7,047 nt of DNA, from the NCBI GenBank assembly GCA_018053685.1, contig JAGPKW010000043.1:1-7047 (forward strand), in the 5' to 3' direction. Under the pieces are notes generated by a model that was given only the letters and a program-made list of their open reading frames with translations, was not told where the DNA came from and ran no database searches. Below are positions 1 through 6,509 of the stretch, piece after piece (within the stretch, counting starts at the first letter, position 1; the number at the start of each line of letters is the position of its first letter). Source of the stretch: Patescibacteria group bacterium (lineage in GTDB: Bacteria > Patescibacteriota > Patescibacteriia > JAGPKW01). Both the position numbers and the translations under genes were made by a program.

Positions 1-240
1 GTAAGGGATGATTTATTACTTAGAGCAGAGTCCTCTTTTTACAATTCTAGAGAAGAGTCATATTTAAGATATATTCATGATTTTGATTTTGATGATTGGT
101 ATTGTAAACATATTGATGAATATATAAGTAAACTGAGATCAATGGGTATAGATGTTTCTATACTTATTGATGGTGATAGGTCTGGATGGGAGCGTTATGA
201 AGCTATATTATTTTTTAAAAAGGGAAATAATCCTTCTTAA
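1..240 (+). CDS. C-terminal end of an unrecognised protein (5' partial)
   Basis: Frame 1 is open from the first base to a TAA at 238-240, giving 79 residues with no start in the window, so the gene begins upstream. The fragment is acidic and aromatic-rich (DFDFDDWYC near residues 32-40) and ends in what looks like an alpha/beta segment (VSILIDGDRSGWERYEAILFF). It has no membrane segment. I do not recognise the family. Composition and length support real coding, and the promoter of the following tRNA gene starts only 2 nt after the stop, so the boundary is tight. Being a fragment, it cannot be given a function from sequence alone. Confidence 0.6.
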   Translation, partial: VRDDLLLRAESSFYNSREESYLRYIHDFDFDDWYCKHIDEYISKLRSMGIDVSILIDGDRSGWERYEAILFFKKGNNPS

Positions 241-242
241 AA

Positions 243-271
243 TTGATATTTTAGGGTACCTTTGATATACT
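243..271 (+). promoter_or_regulatory. Sigma-70-type promoter of the tRNA-Asp gene
   Basis: The -35 box TTGATA is at 243-248. A 17-bp spacer follows, then the -10 box TATACT at 266-271, preceded by TG at 263-264 (extended -10, TGATATACT). The predicted start is near 278, a few bases before the mature tRNA 5' end at 286. The fit in both boxes and in spacing makes this the best promoter in the window. Confidence 0.75.
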
Positions 272-285
272 TTGTTATATATCTT

Positions 286-362
286 GGGGTGGTAGCTCAA
301 TTGGTTAGAGCTTTGCACTGTCACTGCAAAGGTTGCGGGTCCGAGTCCCGTCCATCCCGCCA
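286..362 (+). tRNA. tRNA-Asp (anticodon GTC)
   Basis: A full cloverleaf can be drawn. The acceptor stem is 286-292 with 352-358, including one G.U pair (289/355). The D stem is 295-298 with 308-311, and the D loop keeps GG at 303-304. The anticodon stem is 313-317 with 325-329, with loop CTGTCAC and anticodon GTC at 320-322. The T stem is 335-339 with 347-351. The discriminator is G359 and CCA is encoded at 360-362. Known Asp identity elements are present (G34-U35-C36, C38, G73). One oddity is the T loop TCCGAGT, which has C instead of the near-universal U at position 55 (base 341). Small ORFs overlapping this gene on both strands are not real. Confidence 0.95.
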
Positions 363-577
363 TTATTTCAAAATTGCAACAAGATTCATTCATTATGTTT
401 TAAAACCTTTATGGGGATTAAGTTATTTTGACCTTAAAAAGGAGAAATTTCAAAAGTAAGACCTAGTGAATGAAAATGATTAAAAAAGAGTGATTTTTAA
501 AAGCTCTTGGTTCGAAGGTGAAAGGTTGATATTATACAGTGAAATTGATCAGTCTAATGGAACATGCAATATTCTTC

Positions 578-586
578 TGATATAAT
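578..586 (+). promoter_or_regulatory. Extended -10 promoter for the 410-residue zinc-ribbon gene
   Basis: TGATATAAT (TG at 578-579, perfect TATAAT at 581-586) lies 29 nt before the ATG at 616. The start would be near 593, giving a leader of about 23 nt. No good -35 box exists at the usual distance (TGGAAC at 558-563 matches 3 of 6), as expected for an extended -10 promoter. Confidence 0.55.
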
Positions 587-615
587 TACATATTAATGTT
601 AATACTTCTTTAGAA

Positions 616-1848
616 ATGGATCAGACAAATACGAAGTTGTCACCAATAAAAGAGATATATTGTATTAACTGCCACGAAGAATTAATTCTTGACGCCGCTG
701 AAAAGAAGGGAGAAAAAGATATTGTTTGTCCAAAATGCGAGACTTCTTTTACTCTCCTAGATGAACACAACTTTCTAAAAAATCTCTCCCCAATAGTAGA
801 AGGCCTATGCCCTTCTTGTTGGGAAGAATTGGTGTTTGATATTGAAGATAGAATTAATAAAGGTAAAATTGAGTGTCCTGTATGTAAAGATTCGTTCTAT
901 ATGGAAGAAGTTCTCTACCCTTCTAATAAAGTAACTAAGAAAAAAGAAAGAAGAGCAGAAGGCCTCAAAAGAGAAAAACGAAAAAAAATAAAAGAAATTG
1001 GGAAGAGTGCAGGAAACACTGCACCCCTTGAATCGGGGAAAATTACATCAAAGGGAGGAATAGTCTTTTCTACCAGTACTGACGATTTAGATAGAAAATG
1101 TAAATCTTGTGGAAGAGAGTATGACCCAGAGAACGATTTTTATTGCTCTAGTTGTGGCAGTTCAACTTTCCAAGTTCCAACAAGTAAGGAAATAAGTTTT
1201 CTTTATGATGCTCCAGAGGAACTTACGGAACGCCCGTCACTCGTTTATTCAGAATTCCTTCTTAAAGAGTTAATTCCTAAGGTATCTGAAACAATTCTAC
1301 CAAACAATTATTTTAATCCAGCTTCTTATCCCTTCTTATCAAGGGATTTCTATCATAAAAACATCCTAGAAATTAGACTCTGTAATTCAGCAATATTATA
1401 TGGGTTTGCAATAAGAGTTGCCGAAGAAATATTTTGGGATGAGAAAAAATATGATCTTCCGCAAAATTACAATAAAAAAATTAAAACAGTTGTAAAAAAG
1501 TATAAATTTGAAAAAAGACTTCCAACAAATTGGGAGGAACAACCCCTAATAGAACCACTTAAGGGGATGCTCCTATCTAATTACTTCTCATATTATGGTT
1601 TTCAAGACTATTTTCTAGATATTGATTTTGTTAAATCTGCCTTGTATAAAGCCATTACATTTGACTCAGAACTCCAAGGAGCGTACCTAGATTATTACGA
1701 CGACGAGAGTATAAAACAAAGATCAATAACTATGATTAGAACAGGATATACACTTGGAATGCAGCTTTCAATTAAGGGGGACGACAACCGTGAACTTGGA
1801 ACAAAAAGTCTATTATCAGAAAACTATAGAAAACTACTCAAAAAATAA
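616..1848 (+). CDS. Soluble protein with three zinc ribbons, function unknown
   Basis: This 410-residue protein has no signal peptide or membrane segment and is probably cytoplasmic. Three CxxC...CxxC zinc ribbons are visible: C16/C19/C38/C41, C65/C68/C87/C90 and C162/C165/C177/C180. The first two share spacing and sequence (CxxCxEELxxD...CPxCxxSF) and repeat with a 49-residue period, so they arose by internal duplication. The third is shorter, of the CxxCG type. A strongly basic stretch at about 106-130 links ribbons 2 and 3 and could bind nucleic acid (inference). Residues about 190-410 form a mixed, probably mostly helical domain that I do not recognise. The ATG at 616 is chosen because it follows an extended -10 box at a normal distance, although no Shine-Dalgarno sequence is visible. 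Zinc ribbons also mark the operon at 3743-6509, but no direct link between the two can be shown. Confidence 0.85.
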   Translation: MDQTNTKLSPIKEIYCINCHEELILDAAEKKGEKDIVCPKCETSFTLLDEHNFLKNLSPIVEGLCPSCWEELVFDIEDRINKGKIECPVCKDSFYMEEVLYPSNKVTKKKERRAEGLKREKRKKIKEIGKSAGNTAPLESGKITSKGGIVFSTSTDDLDRKCKSCGREYDPENDFYCSSCGSSTFQVPTSKEISFLYDAPEELTERPSLVYSEFLLKELIPKVSETILPNNYFNPASYPFLSRDFYHKNILEIRLCNSAILYGFAIRVAEEIFWDEKKYDLPQNYNKKIKTVVKKYKFEKRLPTNWEEQPLIEPLKGMLLSNYFSYYGFQDYFLDIDFVKSALYKAITFDSELQGAYLDYYDDESIKQRSITMIRTGYTLGMQLSIKGDDNRELGTKSLLSENYRKLLKK

Positions 1849-1954
1849 AATGATGATTATCCCATCAATTAGTATTTAATCAGAATCAATAATATTCACT
1901 CTTTCCTTCTTACACTACAATCAATACTAGGGAGATTAATCAAAATTTACATAA

Positions 1955-2848
1955 AATACAGATAAAAAGACACGATCATATTTGCTCGTAGCACTAGCCC
2001 TATCACTAAGTATATATGCCATTTGGACAAAAGATTTCTCAGAAACTAAGGACAAAGAAGCTCCCCCCAAATAAGACAAATATCGTAGAAAGAGACATCC
2101 AAGATGAGATAAAAGAAGATGAAATTGATGAGAACATAGAATATATCAGAAATATTCTCAATATGTACTATGCACATATAATCCTGAAGATCCTATGGAT
2201 AAATATACGATTGAAATGCTAGAAGATATTTCAGATGTTGTAAAAAATACGACAGAAGTAATTTAAAGGAAATAACTTCAACTACAGAATTACCAGAGAT
2301 TGATTTAAGTAAAACAAAAACCTTCTCATATTTTATAGACAAGGAAGAGAAGATAGAAATCAAATATATAAAGGATGAGAATTATACTATTCCATATTCA
2401 CAAATATATCTCACTAGTAATGTAGTATACAAAGAAAAAGATATATCCCCAATAACAATTAGAGAACATGGAGATTTTAAGGGCGAACTTAGTTTACATA
2501 CCTTTAATAATACTCAACTTAGATACCCTATTACTGTCATTGAAGAACAAAACATTTTTTCTAGTAGAGATGAGAAAGTTGCCAATTTGCTCATTGATGG
2601 GGAATTAGTTAGATAGCAAATGAGACGGAAAGATGAATCACTAACAGAAACATTTAGATCTACAATTGATATAGATGTATATATTGATAAGCAAGATAAC
2701 AAACCATATATACAGCTATTGGGAAGATCCTGCTTTTATAGGACTAAAAATTACAAGATGGAGTATTAATCATAATGAAAAAGTAATTCAAAGAGATTCT
2801 TCCATTATAGAGGTGAGAGATAATAGAATCCATCTAAATACTCTTTAA
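1955..2848 (+). pseudogene. Decayed gene for a single-pass membrane protein (about 297 codons)
   Basis: Five frame segments join into one plausible protein. Segment 1 (1955-2062) encodes DKKTRSY, a membrane helix (LLVALALSLSIYAIW) and an acidic tail. An extra C in the C6 run 2063-2068 shifts the frame. Segment 2 runs to about 2174 (TNIVERDIQDEIKEDEIDEN). A lost base somewhere in 2132-2180 leads into segment 3 (TYNPEDPMDKYTIEMLEDIS). A lost T in the run at 2262-2264 leads into segment 4 (2266-2721), which is interrupted by TAG at 2614-2616. An extra G in 2721-2723 leads into segment 5, which ends at TAA 2846-2848 (EDPAFIGLKITRW...). Each segment has normal protein composition, and each runs into stops just beyond its break. 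No ATG opens segment 1; an in-frame TAA lies at 1952, and the only nearby alternative is TTG at 1982. The inferred product is an N-in membrane anchor plus an outer domain of about 260 residues with probable beta structure. The family is not recognised. Clustered sequencing errors are the alternative explanation, but the TAG and the intact neighbours favour real decay. Confidence 0.75.
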
Positions 2849-3637
2849 AATTTCTAACAAATCCCAGTAATCCTCATCATAAACTTCATTAAAAACCCAA
2901 GCATTTCCTGCATCATATATTTTCAATGAATTTAAGAATTTAACACATTCCTCTCCCCATATCTCAACTCCATTCTCATCATACTCCTCACATCTAATTC
3001 TAGTAGCTTGTGGAATTAAAAGCATTATTACCTCATCACTGTTATCTAACCTTGCAATATATGCATCCCAAGAATGATGGCTCCCCCATACTTCAGAAAT
3101 TGTAATAAGATTATCACCATAGAGTCTCATTTCTTCAGATCTGTCAAACAGCCAATCTTTACCCTCATAATAGAACCAAGATCCTTTTTCTTTATCATAA
3201 CGGACCTCTCCTATCTGACTTTCTAATGTTGCAGTATTAATATCTTTACAATAATGAATATATCCTGAATCATAATATTTTTTCTCCAATACTGAATAAT
3301 CTCTTGGGTACAGAGAATAAAGTGAGACACACCCATCATCATAAATCCCTGGGAAATTTTCTTTTGCTTCAATCACTTCATATTTTTCTGGAATAAGGAC
3401 AGATAATCTTCGTTTCATTTCATCGATTCCAACAACAGTAGAAGTATTTTTTTCTTTGATTCCTAACACCTTTTCTTGTTTCTCTCCTGCATAGTGATCT
3501 CTTAATATGTCATCAATAAGATTAATATAGCGATTACCTATTACAAATATCATTATGGTTAAGGGGAAAGCAATAGCAAAACCTTTCTTTACTCTTTTGA
3601 ATTTAACTTCTTTAGATAAGAATGGAGTGCTACTCAT
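2834..3637 (-). CDS. Single-pass membrane protein with a cysteine-containing outer domain, function unknown
   Basis: This 267-residue protein has a basic N terminus (KFKRVKK at 12-18) and one hydrophobic helix at about 19-35, which predicts N-inside topology and an extracytoplasmic domain of about 230 residues. That domain is rich in aromatic and acidic residues (WGSHHSWDAYIARL at 184-197). It holds four cysteines, C103, C130, C216 and C231, which could form two disulfides (inference). I do not recognise the family. The start is ATG at 3637-3635 with no Shine-Dalgarno sequence. An extended -10 box lies so close that the message may be leaderless. The stop TAG (2836-2834) overlaps the end of the decayed plus-strand gene by 15 bp. 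It has the same architecture as that dead neighbour but no obvious sequence similarity to it. Confidence 0.8.
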   Translation of the reverse strand: MSSTPFLSKEVKFKRVKKGFAIAFPLTIMIFVIGNRYINLIDDILRDHYAGEKQEKVLGIKEKNTSTVVGIDEMKRRLSVLIPEKYEVIEAKENFPGIYDDGCVSLYSLYPRDYSVLEKKYYDSGYIHYCKDINTATLESQIGEVRYDKEKGSWFYYEGKDWLFDRSEEMRLYGDNLITISEVWGSHHSWDAYIARLDNSDEVIMLLIPQATRIRCEEYDENGVEIWGEECVKFLNSLKIYDAGNAWVFNEVYDEDYWDLLEILKSI

Positions 3638-3643
3638 AGTAAT

Positions 3644-3652
3644 AATATATCA
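3644..3652 (-). promoter_or_regulatory. Extended -10 box for the 267-residue minus-strand gene
   Basis: On the minus strand TGATATATT reads from 3652 to 3644. Only six bases separate it from the ATG at 3637, so transcription would start at or next to the start codon. No convincing -35 box is present. An alternative -10, TATAAC, reads on the same strand within about 3689-3694 and would give a normal leader. Confidence 0.35.
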
Positions 3653-3687
3653 TTAAAAAAATAAAAGGAAAAGTTGTAATCATGTAT

Positions 3688-3696
3688 TGTTATACT
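3688..3696 (+). promoter_or_regulatory. Extended -10 promoter of the protease/zinc-ribbon operon
   Basis: TGTTATACT (TG at 3688-3689, TATACT at 3691-3696) predicts a start near 3703 and a leader of about 40 nt before the GTG at 3743. No -35 box is found at 16-18 bp. The opposite strand reads TATAAC across the same bases, so promoters for the divergent genes may overlap here. Confidence 0.5.
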
Positions 3697-3742
3697 ACAA
3701 AATAGAGGGTAAAATTATCGTATTAATCTAAACATATAAGAA

Positions 3743-4582
3743 GTGGCTAATTTATCAAGAAATGCGAAATCAATTTTAAGATTTAAAGGGGAGTCTTTTT
3801 CCTTTTTTCTTGTATTAATGATAACCTTCTTGTTATTATTCTTACTTCTCAGAGTCAATGTTCTTGTACTTATTGGCTCAGTAATAATTGGATTCACATA
3901 TGTTCGTCTACTTCAAGTTCAACAACTAGGAAATAGTTTGCAAATATCTGAAAAACAGTTCTCACAAATATATAAGGAAGCGAAAGAATGCTCAGAGATA
4001 CTATCTTTACCAAGAATGCCTAGGATTTATGTTACTCAGAACCCTGTGTTGAATGCTTATGCAATGGGCTTTGGTAGATCCTATGCCATTGTGATTAATT
4101 CGGGAGTAATTGAAAATCTGCAAATGGAAGAGATCAGAACAATAATAGCTCACGAGATGGGACATATAAAATTTAAACATACACAATTTCTTTCTTTAAT
4201 ATCACCACTAGGTCAGTATTTCGCATTCGCAGATCTTCTATTTGGTTTCTGGATTAGAAAGGCAGAATATACAGCAGATAGATGTGCCCTTATTTGTTCA
4301 AAGGACAAAGAAACTACTATAAAGACATTGATAAAAATCTCTGTTGGACCATCCTGTGGAAAGGATGTAGATATAGAAAATTTATCTATTCAATTACAAG
4401 ACATAGAATCAAATAAACTTGGAAACATTGGTGAGATGCTTGGGAGTCACCCATATATCCTAAAAAGAATCTGGGAGATTAATAAGTTTGCATACCTACA
4501 TAGAACAAAACCTTGTTCTAATTGTGGTAATATTAGTAGTAGTGAATCTAAATTTTGTCAATTTTGTGGAAAGGAAATATAA
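3743..4582 (+). CDS. M48-family membrane zinc metalloprotease with C-terminal zinc ribbon
   Basis: This 279-residue, HtpX-like protein hydrolyses peptide bonds using a zinc ion; M48 enzymes are generally linked to membrane-protein quality control or processing. Two membrane helices lie at about 18-36 and 40-58, after a basic N terminus, so both ends should be cytosolic. The HEMGH zinc site is H137, E138 and H141. The third ligand is probably E175 in the EYTADR motif, and the family's late HP motif is seen at H236-P237. A hydrophobic segment at about 149-170 may be a further membrane contact. A zinc ribbon closes the protein (C258, C261, C272, C275) and is an addition to the basic M48 domain. 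The start is GTG at 3743, since an in-frame TAA sits at 3737-3739; the purine run AAGAAG before it is a weak ribosome site. It is the first gene of a three-gene operon and is followed after 2 nt by a second zinc-ribbon gene. Its substrates are unknown. Confidence 0.9.
   Translation: MANLSRNAKSILRFKGESFSFFLVLMITFLLLFLLLRVNVLVLIGSVIIGFTYVRLLQVQQLGNSLQISEKQFSQIYKEAKECSEILSLPRMPRIYVTQNPVLNAYAMGFGRSYAIVINSGVIENLQMEEIRTIIAHEMGHIKFKHTQFLSLISPLGQYFAFADLLFGFWIRKAEYTADRCALICSKDKETTIKTLIKISVGPSCGKDVDIENLSIQLQDIESNKLGNIGEMLGSHPYILKRIWEINKFAYLHRTKPCSNCGNISSSESKFCQFCGKEI
4570..4575 (+). promoter_or_regulatory. Shine-Dalgarno site that fixes the next start
   Basis: AAAGGA lies inside the end of the protease gene, 9 nt before the ATG at 4585. 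It is the clearest ribosome-binding site in the window. It supports 4585 over the in-frame upstream TTG at 4555, which would add ten residues encoded within the protease's zinc ribbon. Confidence 0.6.
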
Positions 4583-4584
4583 AA

Positions 4585-4662
4585 ATGAAAAGATTTTGTT
4601 CACAATGTGGCAAAGAATTAGAAAAGAATATATTAATATGCCCAAAATGTGGATATAAGAAT
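4585..4662 (+). repeat. Direct repeat copy 1: zinc-ribbon coding segment
   Basis: These 26 codons recur at 5403-5480 with 71 of 78 bases identical. All seven differences are synonymous, so the two peptides are identical. Confidence 0.9.
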
Positions 4663-5406
4663 GCGAAGAAAGGAAGTAAAAAGAAATTAACAATTTTAAT
4701 AATTGTAATAGCAATTTTAATCACTCTTGGAGTTATAGTATATGCCTTCAGAGATCAAATAATTTCAATTGTTGAGAATCCTCTTGAATTCATTGCTCAA
4801 ATAAAAGATCCAGATTACAAAGCAAAACAGGAATATAAAGGTGTTTACGAAAGATATCTTGTAGAAATACGATATTATAGTTTAACTTATGGATATCAGC
4901 AAACTTCTGAGAGTGAGAATAAAGAAACTGCAGAAAAATTAAAGAAAGACAGAGAAAACCTAATAGAATACATTGACGAAATAAATTGTTTCAGCAAAAT
5001 CAATTTAGATTCAAACTGTGATACTTTGTTAAATGAGTTACGAGATACAGAGGAGAAGATATCTAACTTAATTTCTAAAGATTTTTTCTTTCCACCTTAC
5101 GATTGTAAAATCTGTCAAACAGAATTAGAAGATTTACTAAGAATTGTAGGCACAGTTCAATCATCCGAGCTATCAGATTTGCTCTTTTCCTTAACGACAG
5201 ATTTGAAAACTTTTAATAACATAGAACTTAAAACTGTTGAAATCCGTACAACTAATCCCTATCAATATAACATGTTTTTCGCAGAATATTTTTTAGAACG
5301 CTCTGAGCACAATAAGGCTAGAAAAGAATTTATTAATCAATTTAATGAGCAGGTCAGTCTTATCAATGGGATTTGGGATTTAAATTTGTCAAAAATAATT
5401 GAATGA
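4585..5406 (+). CDS. Membrane protein with N-terminal zinc ribbon, paralogue 1
   Basis: This 273-residue protein starts with a zinc ribbon (C5, C8, C19, C22). A lysine-rich stretch (about 25-34) and one membrane helix (about 35-54) follow, so the ribbon should face the cytosol and the remaining 220 residues the outside. The outer domain looks mostly helical and contains C135, C145 and a CxxC at C174/C177. The family is not recognised beyond the generic zinc ribbon. The ATG at 4585 is preferred because of the AAAGGA site and because the next gene's product begins with the same 26 residues. It is 2 nt downstream of the M48 protease gene and overlaps the next gene by 4 nt (ATGA), so all three are probably cotranscribed. 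The outer domain aligns with that of the next gene (DPDY near 76, paired cysteines ten residues apart, CxxC, and a VSLING-type tail). Its role could be partner, adaptor or substrate of the protease (inference). Confidence 0.88.
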   Translation: MKRFCSQCGKELEKNILICPKCGYKNAKKGSKKKLTILIIVIAILITLGVIVYAFRDQIISIVENPLEFIAQIKDPDYKAKQEYKGVYERYLVEIRYYSLTYGYQQTSESENKETAEKLKKDRENLIEYIDEINCFSKINLDSNCDTLLNELRDTEEKISNLISKDFFFPPYDCKICQTELEDLLRIVGTVQSSELSDLLFSLTTDLKTFNNIELKTVEIRTTNPYQYNMFFAEYFLERSEHNKARKEFINQFNEQVSLINGIWDLNLSKIIE

Positions 5407-5480
5407 AAAGATTTTGTTCACAATGTGGTAAAGAATTAGAAAAGAATATCCTGATTTGTCCCAAATGTGGATATAAGAAT
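5403..5480 (+). repeat. Direct repeat copy 2: zinc-ribbon coding segment
   Basis: Counterpart of 4585-4662. One of the seven differences is in the glycine codon at residue 9. The other six fall in five consecutive codons (residues 16-20), and the rest is identical at the DNA level. Confidence 0.9.
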
Positions 5481-6509
5481 AAAAAGAGTAAAAACAAGAA
5501 AAGACCTGTTCTTCCTATAATCATTTTAGTACTTTTAACTACTATAGGAGGATTAGTATATATATTTAGAAATCAAATAATCGCCACCGTAGGTAATCCT
5601 CTAGACTTAATTGCCCGTCTTCAAGATCCTGATTATGAAACAAAAGAGAATTTTAAAGAAACTTATGAAAAATATCTATTAGAAATAGACCATTATACCT
5701 CTACTATGGGATATCCATTAAATAGAGAGAATGCAAACGATTACGAAGCTATTGGATACAAAGTGAACGGAAGTACCAATTTAACTACTCAAGAACTGTA
5801 CAACCAAATGGAAACAACATGGAAAGAATTGGAAAAGAAGAGCTGTTTCAAGAAATTCAATATTGACACAGATTGTGACAAATTAAGAGAGGAATTATTA
5901 CATGCCAATCATGAAATCTGGCTAAAAATTGATAATAAACAAACAGAATACAGATTTTGTGGTAGTGATAACTACGAATATTTTATTCCGACATGCGAAG
6001 CAGCACTGGAATGGAAATATACCCATCAATACAAGGAATGTGAGACTTGCAATAACAGGATACAAGAATTATTAACGATAGCTTCAAGTATTACTGATCC
6101 TAGGTTAAGAGAGTCTTTAATAAAATTAACGGCATATTTAAAAGAATATAATGAACTTACTCTTCAACGTTTAACAGCACAAAGAGACTTTAACGATGCA
6201 CATAGAACTGAAAGCCAATACAGACATTATCTATATTTGCTTGAGAATATGACAGAAAGTCAGGCAAAGGCAGAATTCTCAAAAGAAGAGTATTCTTTAA
6301 CCTTATCATTAAATGGCTTGAAAGGAAGTTCAATAACAAAGAAAAATCTGACTAAATTATTTGAAGAATATGCATGGGGATCTAATAGAATTTCAGAAAT
6401 AGGAGACATTCTTCTAGCATATTCAGAATCAAGAGAAATAGTTATAGATGAAATGACTAGTCTGGTTAGTATTATCAATGGCTCTTACAGTCTTTCTCTG
6501 TCTAATTAG
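5403..6509 (+). CDS. Membrane protein with N-terminal zinc ribbon, paralogue 2
   Basis: This 368-residue protein is the last gene of the operon. Its ATG overlaps the previous stop (ATGA, 5403-5406) and no Shine-Dalgarno site is visible, so translation is probably coupled. Domain order matches paralogue 1: zinc ribbon (C5, C8, C19, C22), lysine-rich stretch (25-34), membrane helix (about 35-54) and outer helical domain. The conserved cysteines of paralogue 1 are matched by C148/C158 and the CxxC at C213/C216. An inserted stretch adds C186 and C198. The conserved tail element VSIING lies at 355-360. The extra 95 residues come from insertions at about 115-130 and 180-210 and a longer segment before the tail. 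The duplication is older than the identical ribbons suggest, because the outer domains have diverged strongly. The function is unknown; a cytosolic metal-binding sensor or docking module joined to an outer domain is a reasonable guess. Confidence 0.9.
   Translation: MKRFCSQCGKELEKNILICPKCGYKNKKSKNKKRPVLPIIILVLLTTIGGLVYIFRNQIIATVGNPLDLIARLQDPDYETKENFKETYEKYLLEIDHYTSTMGYPLNRENANDYEAIGYKVNGSTNLTTQELYNQMETTWKELEKKSCFKKFNIDTDCDKLREELLHANHEIWLKIDNKQTEYRFCGSDNYEYFIPTCEAALEWKYTHQYKECETCNNRIQELLTIASSITDPRLRESLIKLTAYLKEYNELTLQRLTAQRDFNDAHRTESQYRHYLYLLENMTESQAKAEFSKEEYSLTLSLNGLKGSSITKKNLTKLFEEYAWGSNRISEIGDILLAYSESREIVIDEMTSLVSIINGSYSLSLSN

Noticed and set aside
286..362. tRNA-Asp as an integration site for a mobile element
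   Set aside because: No integrase gene and no repeat of the tRNA 3' end were found in the window.
208..459. Small ORFs of 61-65 residues on both strands
   Set aside because: They run through or antisense to the clear tRNA-Asp gene.
482..508. Minus-strand intrinsic terminator (AAGAG/CTCTT stem with a T tract)
   Set aside because: The stem has 5 pairs with a 13-nt loop, and no minus-strand gene upstream of it needs a terminator.
1851..1867. Terminator hairpin TGATG/CATCA after the 410-residue gene
   Set aside because: Five weak pairs and no U tract follow; it is not distinguishable from background.
2016..2222. A free-standing 68-residue gene
   Set aside because: Only its middle (about 2063-2174) is genuine coding. 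Both ends are out of frame with the rebuilt decayed gene, and no ribosome site or promoter is seen.
4555..4584. TTG start for the 273-residue protein
   Set aside because: It lies in the protease's zinc-ribbon codons. The ATG at 4585 has a good ribosome site and matches the paralogue's start.
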